Positions 42,998 through 52,087 are shown, counted from the first letter of the stretch. The stretch: DNA of 64,000 bases from Streptomyces fulvoviolaceus (GCF_000718165.1 NZ_JOEY01000026.1:62001-126000); one strand, 5' to 3'. Notes: generated by a model from the sequence alone, not told the origin. Numbers and translations are program-made.

Positions 42998-45900
42998 CAG
43001 TACTCGACCTCCTGGCTGCGGCGGCGGATCACGGTGACCTCGTCGCGCTGGTTGCCCGTCGGGCCCAGGTAGTTGAACGCCCAGCTCAACTGGGCGTAGC
43101 CGCCTACGAGATGGGACGGTTTGAGGATGAGACGGGTGAGCGAGTTGTGGATGCCGCCGCGCTTGCCCGTGGTCTCCGTCTTCGGGACGTTCACCGTGCG
43201 CTCCTGCGCGTGGTGCATGTAGACCGTGCCGGCCGGCATCCGGTGCGAGACGACCGCCCGGGCCACGACCACACCGTTGCGGTTGACCGCCTCGATCCAG
43301 TCGTTGTCCTGCACGCCGATCGCCTCCGCGTCCTGCGGGGACATCCAGATGCTCTGGCCGCCGCGGGACAGGGCCAGCATGAACAGGTTGTCCTGGTACT
43401 CGGAGTGGATGGACCACTTGTTGTGCGGGGTGAGGTAACGGACCGTCACCTGCCGTTCCCCGTCGGGTCCGAGGACCGGTTCGCCGAACAGCCGGTTCAT
43501 GTCGAGCGGCGGCCGGTACACCGGGAGCGCCTCGCCCAGCTCGTGGATCCAGTCGTGGTCGAGGAAGAGGTGCTGACGGCCCGTCAAGGTGTGCCAGGGC
43601 TTGAGGTGTTCGGTGTTCTGCGTGAACGCCGTGTACCGGCGACCGCCGGACTCGCTGCCCGACCACTCCGGCGAGGTGATCACCGGCACGGGCGCGGCCT
43701 GCGTGTCCGCGTACGTGACCCGCTTGCCCTCGTGCTCGGCGGCCAGGTGGGCCATCTCCTGGCCGGTGCGCTCCTCCAGGGTGTGGAAGCCCTGGGTGGC
43801 GAGCCGCCCGTTGGTGGTGCCGGACAGGGCGAGGATGGTGTTGGCGGCCTTGACCGCCGTATCGATGAGAGGCCGGCCGTCCGGCGAGACGCCGTTGAGC
43901 TGCCGCAGGTGCTCCACCTCCTCGTCCGGCCGGAGGGCGATCCCCTTGGCGGGCAGGCCCAGTTGCTCCACCAGCGGGCCCAGCGCCCGGAACTTCGCGC
44001 CGATCGCCGTGTAGTCCCGCTCGACGACCGTCAGGTTCGGCAGGGTCTTCCCGGGCACGGGATCGCACTCCCCGCGCTTCCAGTCCAGGACGACCCCGCC
44101 GGGCTGGGCCGTCTCGCCCGGGGTGTCGTGCTGCATCGGGGTCGCCACCAGGTCCTTGCGCACGCCCAGATGCAGGACCGCCATCTCGCTCAGCCGGTCG
44201 GCCAGCGCCTTGAACGTGTCGAAGTCGGTGCGCGCCTGCCACGGCGGGTCCACGGCCGGGGTGAAGGAGTGCACGTAGGGATGCATGTCGGTCGACGACA
44301 GGTCGTGCTTCTCGTACCAGGTCGCGGCAGGGAGTACGACGTCCGAGAGCAGCGTCGAGGAGGTCTGCCGGAAGTCCAGCGACAGCAGCAGGTCGAGCTT
44401 GCCCTCGGGTGCCTCGTCCCGCCAGGTCACGTCCCGCGGCCGCTCACCCGCAGCGGCTTCCTCGGCGTTCAGGGACGACTGCGTGCCGAGCAGGTGCTTG
44501 GTGAAGTACTCGGCGCCCTTCGCCGACGAGCCCAGCAGGTTCGCCCGCCAAAGGGTCAGCACCCGCGGCCAGTTGCCCGGGGCGTCCGGGTCCTCGCACG
44601 CGAAGTTCAGTGTCCCCGCGCGGAGTTCGGCCACAACCTTCGCCACCGGATCACCGAAGGCCGCGCCCAGCTCCAGCGGATTGCGGTCGAAGGTCGGATA
44701 CGACGGCATCCACCCCGAACGCGCCGACAGGGCAAGGCAGTCCGCGCCCGTCATCCCCTTGAACCGGCCCTCACCGAGCGGCGAGGCCAGCACATCGGCG
44801 GTGAACCTGTCGTAGCGCCACTGGTCGGTGTTGAGGAACCAGTACCCGGCGCCGATCATCTGCCGCGGCGGCCGCGACCAGTCCGACGCGGCGGCCAGGG
44901 TCGCCCAGCCGGTCACCGGGCGGCACTTCTCCTGGCCCACGTAGTGTGCCCAGCCGCCGCCGTTACGGCCCTGGCAGCCGGTCAGCTGGAGCAGGGCGAG
45001 GAAAGCGCGGTAGATCGTCTCGGAGTGGAACCAGTGGTTGGTGCCCGCGCCCATGAGGATCATGCAGCGGCCCTTGGAGCGCTCGGCGGTCCGCGCGAAC
45101 TCCCGGGCGATCTTGACGCACTTGGCGGCCGGGACGGAGGTGTGCACCTCCTGCCAGGCGGGTGTGCCGGGGGCGTCCGCGTCCTCGTAGGAGGCCGGCC
45201 AGCTGCCGGGGAGGCCGGGGCGCTGTACGCCGTACTGCGCCAGCAGCAGGTCGAACACGGTCGTGACGAGGGGGCCGTCGGCACCGCCCAGCCGCGTCGC
45301 CGGCACCCCGCGTCGTACGACCTCGCCGCGTCCCTGTCCGTGCTCGCCACCCTCGGTGTCGAAGCGGGGGAGCAGCACCTCGACGTTGCCGGACGCCTGA
45401 TGGCCGTACAGGCTCAACTCCGGTTCGATCGGGCCGAGTTCGAGGTTCCAGCGACCCTTGCCGGAGTCCGTCCAGCGGAAGCCGAGGGAGCCGTTCGGGA
45501 CGACCGCCCGGCCGCTCGCCGCGTCCAGCACGACCGTCTTCCACTCGGCGCCCTCGCCCTGCTGGCCGAGGTCCGAGGCGCGCAGGAACTTGGACGGGAC
45601 GTAGCCGCCGTCCTTCTCGGTGAGGGTGATCAGGAAGGGCAGGTCGGTGAACTTCCGTACGTAGTCCGCGAAGAACGGTGTCTCGCGGTCGACGAAGAAC
45701 TCCTTGAGGATCACATGGCCCATCGCCAGGGCCAGCGCGCCGTCCGTGCCGGGGTGCGGGTGCAGCCACTCGTCGGCGAACTTGGCGTTGTCCGCGTAGT
45801 CGGGCGCCACGACCACGACCTTCTGGCCGCGGTAGCGGGCCTCCGCCATCCAGTGCGCGTCCGGTGTACGGGTCACGGGGACGTTCGAGCCCCACATCAT

Positions 45901-46689
45901 CAGGTAGGCCGCGTCCCACCAGTCACCCGACTCGGGTACGTCCGTCTGGTCACCGAAGACCTGCGGGGAGGCGACGGGAAGGTCGGCGTACCAGTCGTAG
46001 AACGACAGCATCGGGGCGCCGATCAGCGAGTGGAAGCGGGCGCCCGCCGCGTGCGACACCATCGACATCGCCGGGATGGGGGAGAAGCCGGCGATGCGGT
46101 CGGGGCCGTACTCCTTGATGGTGTGGACGTGTGCGGCGGCGACGATCTCGACCGCCTCGTCCCAGGTCGCCCGGACCAGGCCGCCCTTGCCGCGGGCCTG
46201 CTGGTAGCGGCGGCGGCGCTCGGGGTCGTTCTGGATGTCCGCCCAGGCCAGCACCGGGTCGCCGGTGCGGGCGAGGGCCTCGCGGTACAGCTCCAGGAGG
46301 ACGCCGCGGACGTACGGGTAGCGCACCCGGGTGGGGGAGTACGTGTACCAGGAGAAGGCGGCGCCGCGGGGGCAGCCGCGGGGCTCGTACTCGGGGCGGT
46401 CGGGGCCCACCGACGGGTAGTCCGTCTGCTGGGTCTCCCAGGTGATGATGCCGTCCTTGACGTACACCTTCCAGCGGCAGGAACCGGTGCAGTTCACGCC
46501 GTGCGTGGAGTTCACGACCTTGTCGTGGCTCCAGCGGTCCCGGTAGAAGGCATCCGCCTCGCGCCCGCCGGTCAGCCCGATGCTGTGCAGGTCGGGCGCG
46601 GCCTTGCCGGGCCGGAAGAACCGCCCGGCGCGCAGCAGCATGGCGCCCGGCTCGGTCGGCGGCGTCGGCGGTATCCGGGTGTCGGTCAC
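42997..46689 (-). CDS. narG: Respiratory nitrate reductase alpha subunit (molybdopterin)
   Basis: 1230 residues from GTG 46689, six bases after a GGGAG. The N-terminal STHGVNCTGSCRWKVYV with RGCPRGAAFSWYTYSPTRVRYPYVRG supplies the His/Cys ligands of the FS0 cluster, and the length and pterin-binding segments (MMWGSNVPVTRTPDAHW, GAGTNHWFHSETIYRAFLALLQLTGCQGRNGGGWAHYVGQEK) are typical of NarG. It reduces nitrate to nitrite in the cytoplasm. From memory, S. coelicolor has three such operons and the equivalent one (nar1) is active in spores. The leader contains a 10-bp inverted repeat (46690-46748) involving its ribosome site. Confidence 0.95.
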   Translation of the reverse strand: MTDTRIPPTPPTEPGAMLLRAGRFFRPGKAAPDLHSIGLTGGREADAFYRDRWSHDKVVNSTHGVNCTGSCRWKVYVKDGIITWETQQTDYPSVGPDRPEYEPRGCPRGAAFSWYTYSPTRVRYPYVRGVLLELYREALARTGDPVLAWADIQNDPERRRRYQQARGKGGLVRATWDEAVEIVAAAHVHTIKEYGPDRIAGFSPIPAMSMVSHAAGARFHSLIGAPMLSFYDWYADLPVASPQVFGDQTDVPESGDWWDAAYLMMWGSNVPVTRTPDAHWMAEARYRGQKVVVVAPDYADNAKFADEWLHPHPGTDGALALAMGHVILKEFFVDRETPFFADYVRKFTDLPFLITLTEKDGGYVPSKFLRASDLGQQGEGAEWKTVVLDAASGRAVVPNGSLGFRWTDSGKGRWNLELGPIEPELSLYGHQASGNVEVLLPRFDTEGGEHGQGRGEVVRRGVPATRLGGADGPLVTTVFDLLLAQYGVQRPGLPGSWPASYEDADAPGTPAWQEVHTSVPAAKCVKIAREFARTAERSKGRCMILMGAGTNHWFHSETIYRAFLALLQLTGCQGRNGGGWAHYVGQEKCRPVTGWATLAAASDWSRPPRQMIGAGYWFLNTDQWRYDRFTADVLASPLGEGRFKGMTGADCLALSARSGWMPSYPTFDRNPLELGAAFGDPVAKVVAELRAGTLNFACEDPDAPGNWPRVLTLWRANLLGSSAKGAEYFTKHLLGTQSSLNAEEAAAGERPRDVTWRDEAPEGKLDLLLSLDFRQTSSTLLSDVVLPAATWYEKHDLSSTDMHPYVHSFTPAVDPPWQARTDFDTFKALADRLSEMAVLHLGVRKDLVATPMQHDTPGETAQPGGVVLDWKRGECDPVPGKTLPNLTVVERDYTAIGAKFRALGPLVEQLGLPAKGIALRPDEEVEHLRQLNGVSPDGRPLIDTAVKAANTILALSGTTNGRLATQGFHTLEERTGQEMAHLAAEHEGKRVTYADTQAAPVPVITSPEWSGSESGGRRYTAFTQNTEHLKPWHTLTGRQHLFLDHDWIHELGEALPVYRPPLDMNRLFGEPVLGPDGERQVTVRYLTPHNKWSIHSEYQDNLFMLALSRGGQSIWMSPQDAEAIGVQDNDWIEAVNRNGVVVARAVVSHRMPAGTVYMHHAQERTVNVPKTETTGKRGGIHNSLTRLILKPSHLVGGYAQLSWAFNYLGPTGNQRDEVTVIRRRSQEVEY

Positions 46690-46748
46690 GTGCGCTCCCT
46701 TGCTTGCCCGTGGCTGCTTCGAACCTAGGGCTGGGCAGGGGAGCGCAC
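46690..46748 (-). promoter_or_regulatory. 10-bp inverted repeat spanning the narG leader and ribosome site
   Basis: GTGCGCTCCC (46690-46699) and GGGAGCGCAC (46739-46748) are perfect arms 39 bases apart. On the narG strand the downstream arm contains the GGGAG ribosome site. A -10-like TAGGTT lies between them (46727-46722). If transcription begins upstream, the arms could mask the ribosome site; if it begins after the -10 box, they act only as DNA sites. Confidence 0.55.
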
Positions 46749-46770
46749 CTGTTGACGGCACCCGTCCGGG

Positions 46771-47583
46771 TCAGAGCTTGCGGGCGACCCCCGCGTACAC
46801 GGGCACGATGCCCTCCGCCTGGGCCGCCACGTCCTCGGCCTCCGGGCGCCACCCGTAGGCCGGGATCACACCGGGACCCAGCAGCTCCAGGCCGTCGAAG
46901 AAGCGGGAGAACTCGACCAGCGGACGGGGATGGAAGGGCACCCCGCTGCGGTGGAAGTGCTGCGTGGCCTTCTCGACGTCCTCCGGGCTGAGGTCCGGGG
47001 TGACCTGGGACAGGATCACGTAGCTGCCCGGGGCGAGCACGTCGACGTACCTCTTCAGCAGGCCGTGCACGTCGTCGCCGTCGGGATCGTCGTTCAGATA
47101 GTGGGTCAGTGCCACCAGCGACAGCGCGATCGGCTGCGTGAAGTCCAGGGACTCGCCCGCCTGGGCCAGCAGGGTGTCGACGTCGCGGATGTCGGCGTGC
47201 ACGTAGTCGGTGCTGCCCTCGGCCGAGCCGTGCAGCAGCGCCTGCGCGTGCCGGAGCACGATCGGGTCGTTGTCCGCGTACACCACCTTCGCCTCCGGGG
47301 CGACGCTCTGGGCGACCTGGTGCAGGTTGGGCTCGGTGGGGATGCCGGTGCCGATGTCCAGGAACTGGCGTATCCCGGCCTCGGCGACGGTCCGCACGGC
47401 CCGGTGCATGAAACGGCGGTTGGCGCGCGCCCCGCGCAGCACGGTGCCGTCCACCTCGAGGATCTTGCGGGCCAGTGCCTCGTCCACCGGGTAGTTGTCC
47501 TTGCCGCCCAGCCACCAGTCGTAGACCCGGGCGGGGTGCGGTCGGCTGGTGTCGATTCTGGGCGCGGCGTCGGATCCGGTCAT
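46771..47583 (-). CDS. SAM-dependent methyltransferase, DUF574 family
   Basis: 270 residues from ATG 47583. IDTSRPHPARVYDWWLGGKDNYPVDEALA at the N terminus is the hallmark of the DUF574 (Methyltransf_19) family, followed by FLDIGTGIPTEPNLHQVAQ (SAM motif I), VVYADNDPIVLRHAQALL and TPDLSPEDVEKATQHFHR. The family is abundant in Streptomyces with few known substrates. It is downstream of, and probably cotranscribed with, the XRE-DUF5753 regulator at 47634-48497. Confidence 0.9.
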   Translation of the reverse strand: MTGSDAAPRIDTSRPHPARVYDWWLGGKDNYPVDEALARKILEVDGTVLRGARANRRFMHRAVRTVAEAGIRQFLDIGTGIPTEPNLHQVAQSVAPEAKVVYADNDPIVLRHAQALLHGSAEGSTDYVHADIRDVDTLLAQAGESLDFTQPIALSLVALTHYLNDDPDGDDVHGLLKRYVDVLAPGSYVILSQVTPDLSPEDVEKATQHFHRSGVPFHPRPLVEFSRFFDGLELLGPGVIPAYGWRPEAEDVAAQAEGIVPVYAGVARKL

Positions 47584-47633
47584 GCGGTGCCTTCTCCCCT
47601 TGTGTAGTCACTCGCGTGAGGCGGTTCGTCGGT

Positions 47634-48497
47634 TCAGAAGTCCTCGCGGCGTTCCCGCAGGAGCTTCTTGGTGCGCTCGGCGGACGCGGCGCGCGCCGAC
47701 ATGTGGTCCAGGACCTCCAGGTGCGTGGCGACCTCCGTGCGGGAGTCGAGATACAGCGCGCCGGTGAGGTACTCGGTGAAGACCATGTCGGGCAGCTCCG
47801 GCTCGCCGAAGCGGAACAGCGAGAAGGGCGCGTACGTCCCCGGGTGCGGGCCCTCCTCGAACTCGGCGACCTGGAGCGTGACGCGGTCGCGCTCGGCGAA
47901 CTCCAGGAGTTTGTCGAGCTGTTCGCGCATGACCTCGCCATGGATGCTCACCGGGCGGCGCAGCACCGTCTCGTCCATGATCACCCACAGGTGGGGCGGG
48001 TTCGGGCGCTCCAGCAGTGGCTGCCGGGCCATGCGCAGGGACACGTGCCGCTCGATCGTCTCCGGCCCCGCCCGGCCGATCGTGCCGGCCTCCATGACGG
48101 CGCGCGCGTAGTCCTCGGTCTGCAGCAGACCGGGGACGAAGTGCGGCTCGTAGGAGCGGATGATCCGGGCGGCGCCCTCCAGGCTCACGTACAGGCTGAA
48201 CCAGTCCGGCAGCACGTCGTGGAACCGCTGCCACCAGCCCGGCTGGTTCGCCTCCTCGGCCAGCGCGACGAACGCGGCCGCCTCCTCCTCGGCGACGCCG
48301 TACGTCTCGAGCAGCACCTGGACGTACGGGATCTTCAGTGCGACGTCGGCCATCTCCATCCGCCGTACGGTCGCGGGGGCCACCCGCAGTACCTGCGCGG
48401 CCTCCTCACGCTTGAGGCCGGCCGCCTCCCGCAGTTCCTGCAGGCGTTTCCCGAGCACCACCTGGCCCACGGTGGGCGCAGGGCGCCGCTCACTCAC
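47634..48497 (-). CDS. XRE/DUF5753-type helix-turn-helix regulator
   Basis: 287 residues from GTG 48497 with GGGGAGG upstream. The N-terminal HTH is VLGKRLQELREAAGLKREEAAQVLRVAPATVRRME. The rest is the DUF5753 domain (IRSYEPHFVPGLLQTEDYARAV, RMARQPLLERPNPPHLWVIMDETVLRRPV). This class forms large paralogous families in Streptomyces, usually beside a DUF397 gene; none is seen here. The DUF574 methyltransferase follows 50 bases downstream. Confidence 0.9.
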   Translation of the reverse strand: MSERRPAPTVGQVVLGKRLQELREAAGLKREEAAQVLRVAPATVRRMEMADVALKIPYVQVLLETYGVAEEEAAAFVALAEEANQPGWWQRFHDVLPDWFSLYVSLEGAARIIRSYEPHFVPGLLQTEDYARAVMEAGTIGRAGPETIERHVSLRMARQPLLERPNPPHLWVIMDETVLRRPVSIHGEVMREQLDKLLEFAERDRVTLQVAEFEEGPHPGTYAPFSLFRFGEPELPDMVFTEYLTGALYLDSRTEVATHLEVLDHMSARAASAERTKKLLRERREDF

Positions 48498-48590
48498 GCC
48501 ACGCCTCCCCTACGTGTCGAAGCTCCCGTGCAGTGTGCCATGTTCCGCTGCCGGTCTCACCGGTCACGGCTGCTTCCTCGTCACCACTCC

Positions 48591-48607
48591 ATTACCTCAC
48601 GGGTAAT
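48591..48607. promoter_or_regulatory. ATTACC-N5-GGTAAT inverted repeat between divergent genes
   Basis: Arms ATTACC (48591-48596) and GGTAAT (48602-48607) surround TCACG, about 95 bases upstream of the XRE gene and 115 upstream of the membrane-protein gene. It could be an operator for either; weak evidence. Confidence 0.3.
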
Positions 48608-48722
48608 CGACCGGTGCCCGTACGGACGAGATCGTGGTGGCAACGGGTTCCGGGCCGGCGCACTCCGGTCCGGGATCCGTATCCCGCACACTGCCGACGA
48701 CCTCGACGGAGGCTGATCCGCC

Positions 48723-49148
48723 ATGTCCGCAACCCAGCTCGCCGCACTCGCCCGGACCGCCGACACCCAGGCCATGCTGCGTCGCTTCCTGGCCCTGGAC
48801 GCGCTGGTGACCGGGGCGAACGGGCTCGCCTACCTCGCCGCGTCCGGTCCGCTCGGCGGGTTCCTCGGCGTCGACTCCGCGCTGCTGCTCGGGCTCGGGG
48901 CCTTCCTCCTGGTGTACGCGGCCGGGGTGGGCGTGCCGGCCTCGCGCGAACGGCCGCCGGTGCTCGCCGTGCGGGCCGTGATCGAGGCCAACCTCGCCTG
49001 GGCCGTGCTGAGTTGTCTGTCCCTCGCCCTGTGGCTGACGCCGAGCACGGCGGGCGCGGTGTGGACCGTGCTCCAGGCGGTCACCGTGGCAGGGTTCGCC
49101 CTGCTGCAGCAGATGGCCCTGAAGGCCCGTCAGGACAGCACCGACTGA
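48723..49148 (+). CDS. Small integral membrane protein, four helices
   Basis: 141 residues from ATG 48723 (GGAGG upstream). Helices: FLALDALVTGANGLAYLAA, ALLLGLGAFLLVYAAGVGVP, IEANLAWAVLSCLSLALWL and VWTVLQAVTVAGFALLQ. It resembles a common Streptomyces integral-membrane family with no assigned role. It overlaps the convergent XRE regulator by 19 bases. Confidence 0.75.
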   Translation: MSATQLAALARTADTQAMLRRFLALDALVTGANGLAYLAASGPLGGFLGVDSALLLGLGAFLLVYAAGVGVPASRERPPVLAVRAVIEANLAWAVLSCLSLALWLTPSTAGAVWTVLQAVTVAGFALLQQMALKARQDSTD

Positions 49149-49954
49149 AGGTACTTGACCGTCGCCGGGTCGGCCGGGAGGAACGTCTCGATGGCCAGCT
49201 CGGCGACGGTCACGTCCATGGGCGTGTTGAAGGTGGAGATGGAGGAGATGAAGGACAGGATCCGGCCCTCGTGCTCGATCTGCATCGGCAGCGCGAAGTG
49301 GGGGACGGGATCGGCCAGTTGGTCGTCGTTGTCGTCGTCCGTCTCCGGCACCGGATACGCCGCGACCTCCTCGTACAGCGCCCGCAGCGGCTCCGAGCGG
49401 CGCAGGGCGATCTGCCGCTCCATCTGGTCGAGCAGATGCCCGCGCCACGCGCGCAGGTTGCGGATGCGCGGTGCCAGGCCCTGCGGGTGCAGGGTGAGCC
49501 GCATCGCGTTCAGCGGGGGTGTCAGCAGGGACTCCGGGACGCCGTCCAGGAGCATCAGGATGCCCCGGTTCGCGGCCACGACGTCGTACGTCGCGTCGAC
49601 CACGACCGCCGGGTAGGGCTCGTAGCCCTGGATCAGACGCTCGATGCCCTCGCGCAGGGCGTCCAGTCCCGGGTCGTCCAACGGTGTCTCCGGGTAGCGC
49701 GGGGCGTAACCGGCCGCCAGCAGCAGTGCGTTGCGCTCCCGCACCGGGACGTCCAGGTGCTCGGCCAGCCGCAGCACCATCTCCTCGCTCGGCCGGGAGC
49801 GGCCCGTCTCGACGAAGCTGATGTGCCGGGCCGAGGAGTCGGCACGCAGTGCCAGCTCCAGCTGACTGACCCGCCGCTGCTCCCGCCAGGCCCGCAGGAG
49901 CGGGCCGACACCCTTGGCGCCGGCGGTGGCGGAATCGGACGTGGGAGCGGCCAT
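49130..49954 (-). CDS. XRE regulator with MmyB-like ligand-binding domain
   Basis: 274 residues from ATG 49954. HTH: LLRAWREQRRVSQLELALRADSSARHISFVETGRSRPSEEMVLRLAEHLDVPVRERNALLLAAGYAP. The C-terminal MmyB-like domain (PYPAVVVDATYDVVAANRGILMLLDG ... DATYDVVAANRG) probably binds a fatty acid or acyl ligand, as known for other members. There is no ribosome site; the -10 at 49962-49967 gives a leaderless transcript. It is convergent with the membrane-protein gene at 48723. Confidence 0.88.
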   Translation of the reverse strand: MAAPTSDSATAGAKGVGPLLRAWREQRRVSQLELALRADSSARHISFVETGRSRPSEEMVLRLAEHLDVPVRERNALLLAAGYAPRYPETPLDDPGLDALREGIERLIQGYEPYPAVVVDATYDVVAANRGILMLLDGVPESLLTPPLNAMRLTLHPQGLAPRIRNLRAWRGHLLDQMERQIALRRSEPLRALYEEVAAYPVPETDDDNDDQLADPVPHFALPMQIEHEGRILSFISSISTFNTPMDVTVAELAIETFLPADPATVKYLQSVLS

Positions 49955-49961
49955 ACGGATG

Positions 49962-49967
49962 ACAGTA
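49962..49967 (-). promoter_or_regulatory. -10 box of a probable leaderless transcript (XRE gene)
   Basis: On the minus strand TACTGT ends seven bases before the ATG at 49954, with no ribosome site between. Confidence 0.5.
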
Positions 49968-50086
49968 ACCGAGGAGCGGCCCAAGGTGTCCGCCGTCGAC
50001 CACCGGGAACCCTCCTGACCAGGGCCGCAGCGCTTCGGTTGTGGCAGGCTGAAGAAGAACCCCCACCCCGGGAAGGGAGCACGGCC

Positions 50087-50392
50087 ATGCCCGTGGAACC
50101 GCTGTCGCAGAAGGAGATCGAGGACCGGCTCGCGGAGCTGCCGGGCTGGTCGCTCGACGGAGACCGCATCGCCCGCACCTACCGGCTCGGCACGCACTTC
50201 GCCGCGACCGCGATGGTCGTACACATCGCCCAGGTCCAGGACAAGCTCGACCACCACTCCGACCTCACTCTCGGTTACAACACCGTCTCCCTGACCGTGA
50301 ACACGCACAGCGTGGGCGGGGCCGTGACGGAGATGGACTTCAAGCTGGCGCGCAAGGTGGAGGCGCTCGCCCCCGGCCACGGAGCCCAGTGA
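50087..50392 (+). CDS. Pterin-4a-carbinolamine dehydratase
   Basis: 101 residues from ATG 50087 with GGGAG upstream. The catalytic motif HHSDLTLGYNTVSLTVNTHSVGG and the preceding IARTYRLGTHFAATAMVVHIAQVQDKLDHHS are diagnostic. It dehydrates 4a-hydroxytetrahydrobiopterin and can act as a cofactor-recycling partner of aromatic amino-acid hydroxylases; no hydroxylase is nearby. It is coupled to the next methyltransferase gene by a four-base overlap. Confidence 0.93.
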   Translation: MPVEPLSQKEIEDRLAELPGWSLDGDRIARTYRLGTHFAATAMVVHIAQVQDKLDHHSDLTLGYNTVSLTVNTHSVGGAVTEMDFKLARKVEALAPGHGAQ

Positions 50393-51141
50393 GGCAGGTG
50401 CTCGACTACGACAAGGAGGCCGACGCCTACGACACCTCCCGCGGCGGCGAGCCGAGAGCCGCCGCTGCCGCGGACGCCGTGCTCGGCCTGGTCCCCGCCG
50501 CCGCCCGCCGGCTCCTCGATGTCGCCTGCGGCACGGGGATCGTCACCCGGCGGCTCGCGACGGCCCGGCCCGGCCTCGGGGTGACGGGCGCGGACCTCAC
50601 GCACGCGATGGCCCGGATGGCCGCCGTACGCCTGCCGGGTGCGATCGTCCTGGCCGACAGCCGCCAACTGCCGTTCCCGGACGGGGCGTTCGACGCCGTC
50701 AGCAGTGTGTGGCTGCTGCATCTGCTGGACGCGCCCGGCGACGTACGGGCCGTCGTCGCCGAGTGTGCGCGCGTGCTGCGGCCCGGCGGGGTGTATGTCA
50801 CGACCGTCGACAAGGCCGCCTCCCACAACGTCGGCAGCGACATCGACGGGGTGCTCGCCTCCCGCCCGCCCCGGCCGGCCGCCGATGCCGCGGCCGGCGT
50901 CGGGGCGTACGCCGCCGAAGCGGGCCTGCGCCCCCTCGGCCGGGCCCGCTTCCAGGGCCGCGGTCAGGGCCGCAGCCCCCGCCGCGCCATCGCCGACCTG
51001 CGGCGCGGCTGGTTCATGACGCTGCCGCCGGGTTCCTCGCTGAGTGAGGGGTTCGCCACCCGGCTGGCGGCCCTGCCGGACCAGGACCGTCCGCGGGCCG
51101 ATCCCGTGTTCACGCTCCGGTCGTTCCGGAAGGCCGGCTGA
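50389..51141 (+). CDS. Class I SAM-dependent methyltransferase
   Basis: 250 residues from GTG 50389, overlapping the PCD stop. Motif I is LLDVACGTGIVTRRLATARPG, motif II VTGADLTHAMARMAA, then LPFPDGAFDAVSSVWLLHLLDAPGDVRAVVAECARVLRPGGVYVTTVDK. UbiE-like small-molecule methyltransferase with unknown substrate. It overlaps the convergent gene below by 32 bases. Confidence 0.85.
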   Translation: MRQVLDYDKEADAYDTSRGGEPRAAAAADAVLGLVPAAARRLLDVACGTGIVTRRLATARPGLGVTGADLTHAMARMAAVRLPGAIVLADSRQLPFPDGAFDAVSSVWLLHLLDAPGDVRAVVAECARVLRPGGVYVTTVDKAASHNVGSDIDGVLASRPPRPAADAAAGVGAYAAEAGLRPLGRARFQGRGQGRSPRRAIADLRRGWFMTLPPGSSLSEGFATRLAALPDQDRPRADPVFTLRSFRKAG

Positions 51142-51586
51142 AGTCCATGTACCAGTTGGTCACCCAGGTGTCCCCGCCGTCCACCGAGAAGGCCTGCTCC
51201 CAACGGGCGGCGCTGTCGGAGATCCCCGACCACACGAACCGCACCCGCACGTCCTTCCCGTCGTGCGTGTCGTCGCCGTAGAACTCGCCGCGACCGCCCT
51301 CGAAGCGGCCGATCACCGGCGGGAAGAGCCTTCCGGTGGTGTTGGACGACCAGTTCAGCGACCACTCCCGCGTGTCCACGTCGAACAGCCGCAGCGTCAG
51401 TCCCTTCGCGCCCAGGTACGGCATGTCGATCTCGTCGATGTTGGCGGCCCCGTCGAACAGCGGCCGGCACCAGTGCGTCGCCGGGAACTCCACCCAGTCG
51501 CTGTCGGGGGCGAGGAAGTCGGCGCGGCGACGGTTCAGCACTTCCCACTCGCCGTGGAAGAAGTCGAAGTCGTGCGGGCTGCTCAT
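51110..51586 (-). CDS. DUF1579-like conserved protein
   Basis: 158 residues from ATG 51586. HDFDFFHGEWEVLNRRRADFL, TLRLFDVDTREWSLNWSSNTTGRLFPPVIGRFEGGRGEFYGDDTHDGKDVRVRFVWSGI and FSVDGGDTWVTNWYMDFSR give a beta-barrel-like pattern of the DUF1579/lipocalin-type superfamily. No known function. It shares four bases with the upstream gene and is part of a two-gene unit facing the WYL regulator. Confidence 0.75.
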   Translation of the reverse strand: MSSPHDFDFFHGEWEVLNRRRADFLAPDSDWVEFPATHWCRPLFDGAANIDEIDMPYLGAKGLTLRLFDVDTREWSLNWSSNTTGRLFPPVIGRFEGGRGEFYGDDTHDGKDVRVRFVWSGISDSAARWEQAFSVDGGDTWVTNWYMDFSRPSGTTGA

Positions 51587-52080
51587 GAGCGGTCTCCGGT
51601 GGTTCCGTCGGGCAGGGAATCGGCCAAGTAGGCGGCCAGGTCCGGGACTTCGGGCACCAGCATGTGGCGTACCCAGGCGTCCCGCTCGTGCAGGACCGGC
51701 GGCAGTTCGAAGACGCAGCCGATCCACGGCAGGCCGGGCTTGACGAAGTGGGTGGGGTCGTTGTCCGGGCAGCCGAGCACCGCCTGGCCCGCCGCCGCGT
51801 TCCCGTAGTGCAGGACGTTGTCCCACACCCAGCTGTACGCGTTGACGTAGGCACCGTCGTCATCGCCCCGGTGCAGCACGACGAAGGTCGCGGGCGGTGT
51901 GCCGTCCGGCTCCGGCAGCAGCTCCGGGAGGATCTCGTACGCCGCCTTCTCGACCTCGGGCGCGATGCCGGCCGGGTCCGCGGTGACGTGGTACCGCTTG
52001 ATCCGCCGCCCGGCCACCTCGATCGGCGGCAGCACGGTCAGCAGTTTCTCCTTGAAGCGTTGTTTCTCCGTGAAGGCCAT
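51583..52080 (-). CDS. Conserved protein of unknown function
   Basis: 165 residues from ATG 52080. VLPPIEVAGRRIKRYHVTADPAGIAPEVEKAAYEIL and VLHRGDDDGAYVNAYSWVWDNVLHYGNAAAGQAVLGCPDNDPTHF suggest a compact alpha/beta protein. I do not recognise a named family. It has a leaderless promoter (-10 at 52088-52093) and is divergent from a YafY-type regulator across a 29-bp near-perfect palindrome, so it is probably that regulator's target. Confidence 0.7.
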   Translation of the reverse strand: MAFTEKQRFKEKLLTVLPPIEVAGRRIKRYHVTADPAGIAPEVEKAAYEILPELLPEPDGTPPATFVVLHRGDDDGAYVNAYSWVWDNVLHYGNAAAGQAVLGCPDNDPTHFVKPGLPWIGCVFELPPVLHERDAWVRHMLVPEVPDLAAYLADSLPDGTTGDRS

Positions 52081-52087
52081 GGACAGG

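Noticed and set aside
43111..46728. A very long open frame on the plus strand opposite narG
   Set aside because: It is the antisense of narG, lacks any family motif, and has the low-complexity Arg/Val/Gly composition of shadow frames in high-GC DNA. The same applies to long frames opposite the S15-type hydrolase (5624-7540) and the DUF5107 gene (9613-11577).
47634..48497. XRE regulator plus methyltransferase as a toxin-antitoxin pair
   Set aside because: The DUF5753-type regulator is a large Streptomyces regulatory family, and DUF574 methyltransferases are not known toxins. Typical small toxin partners are absent.
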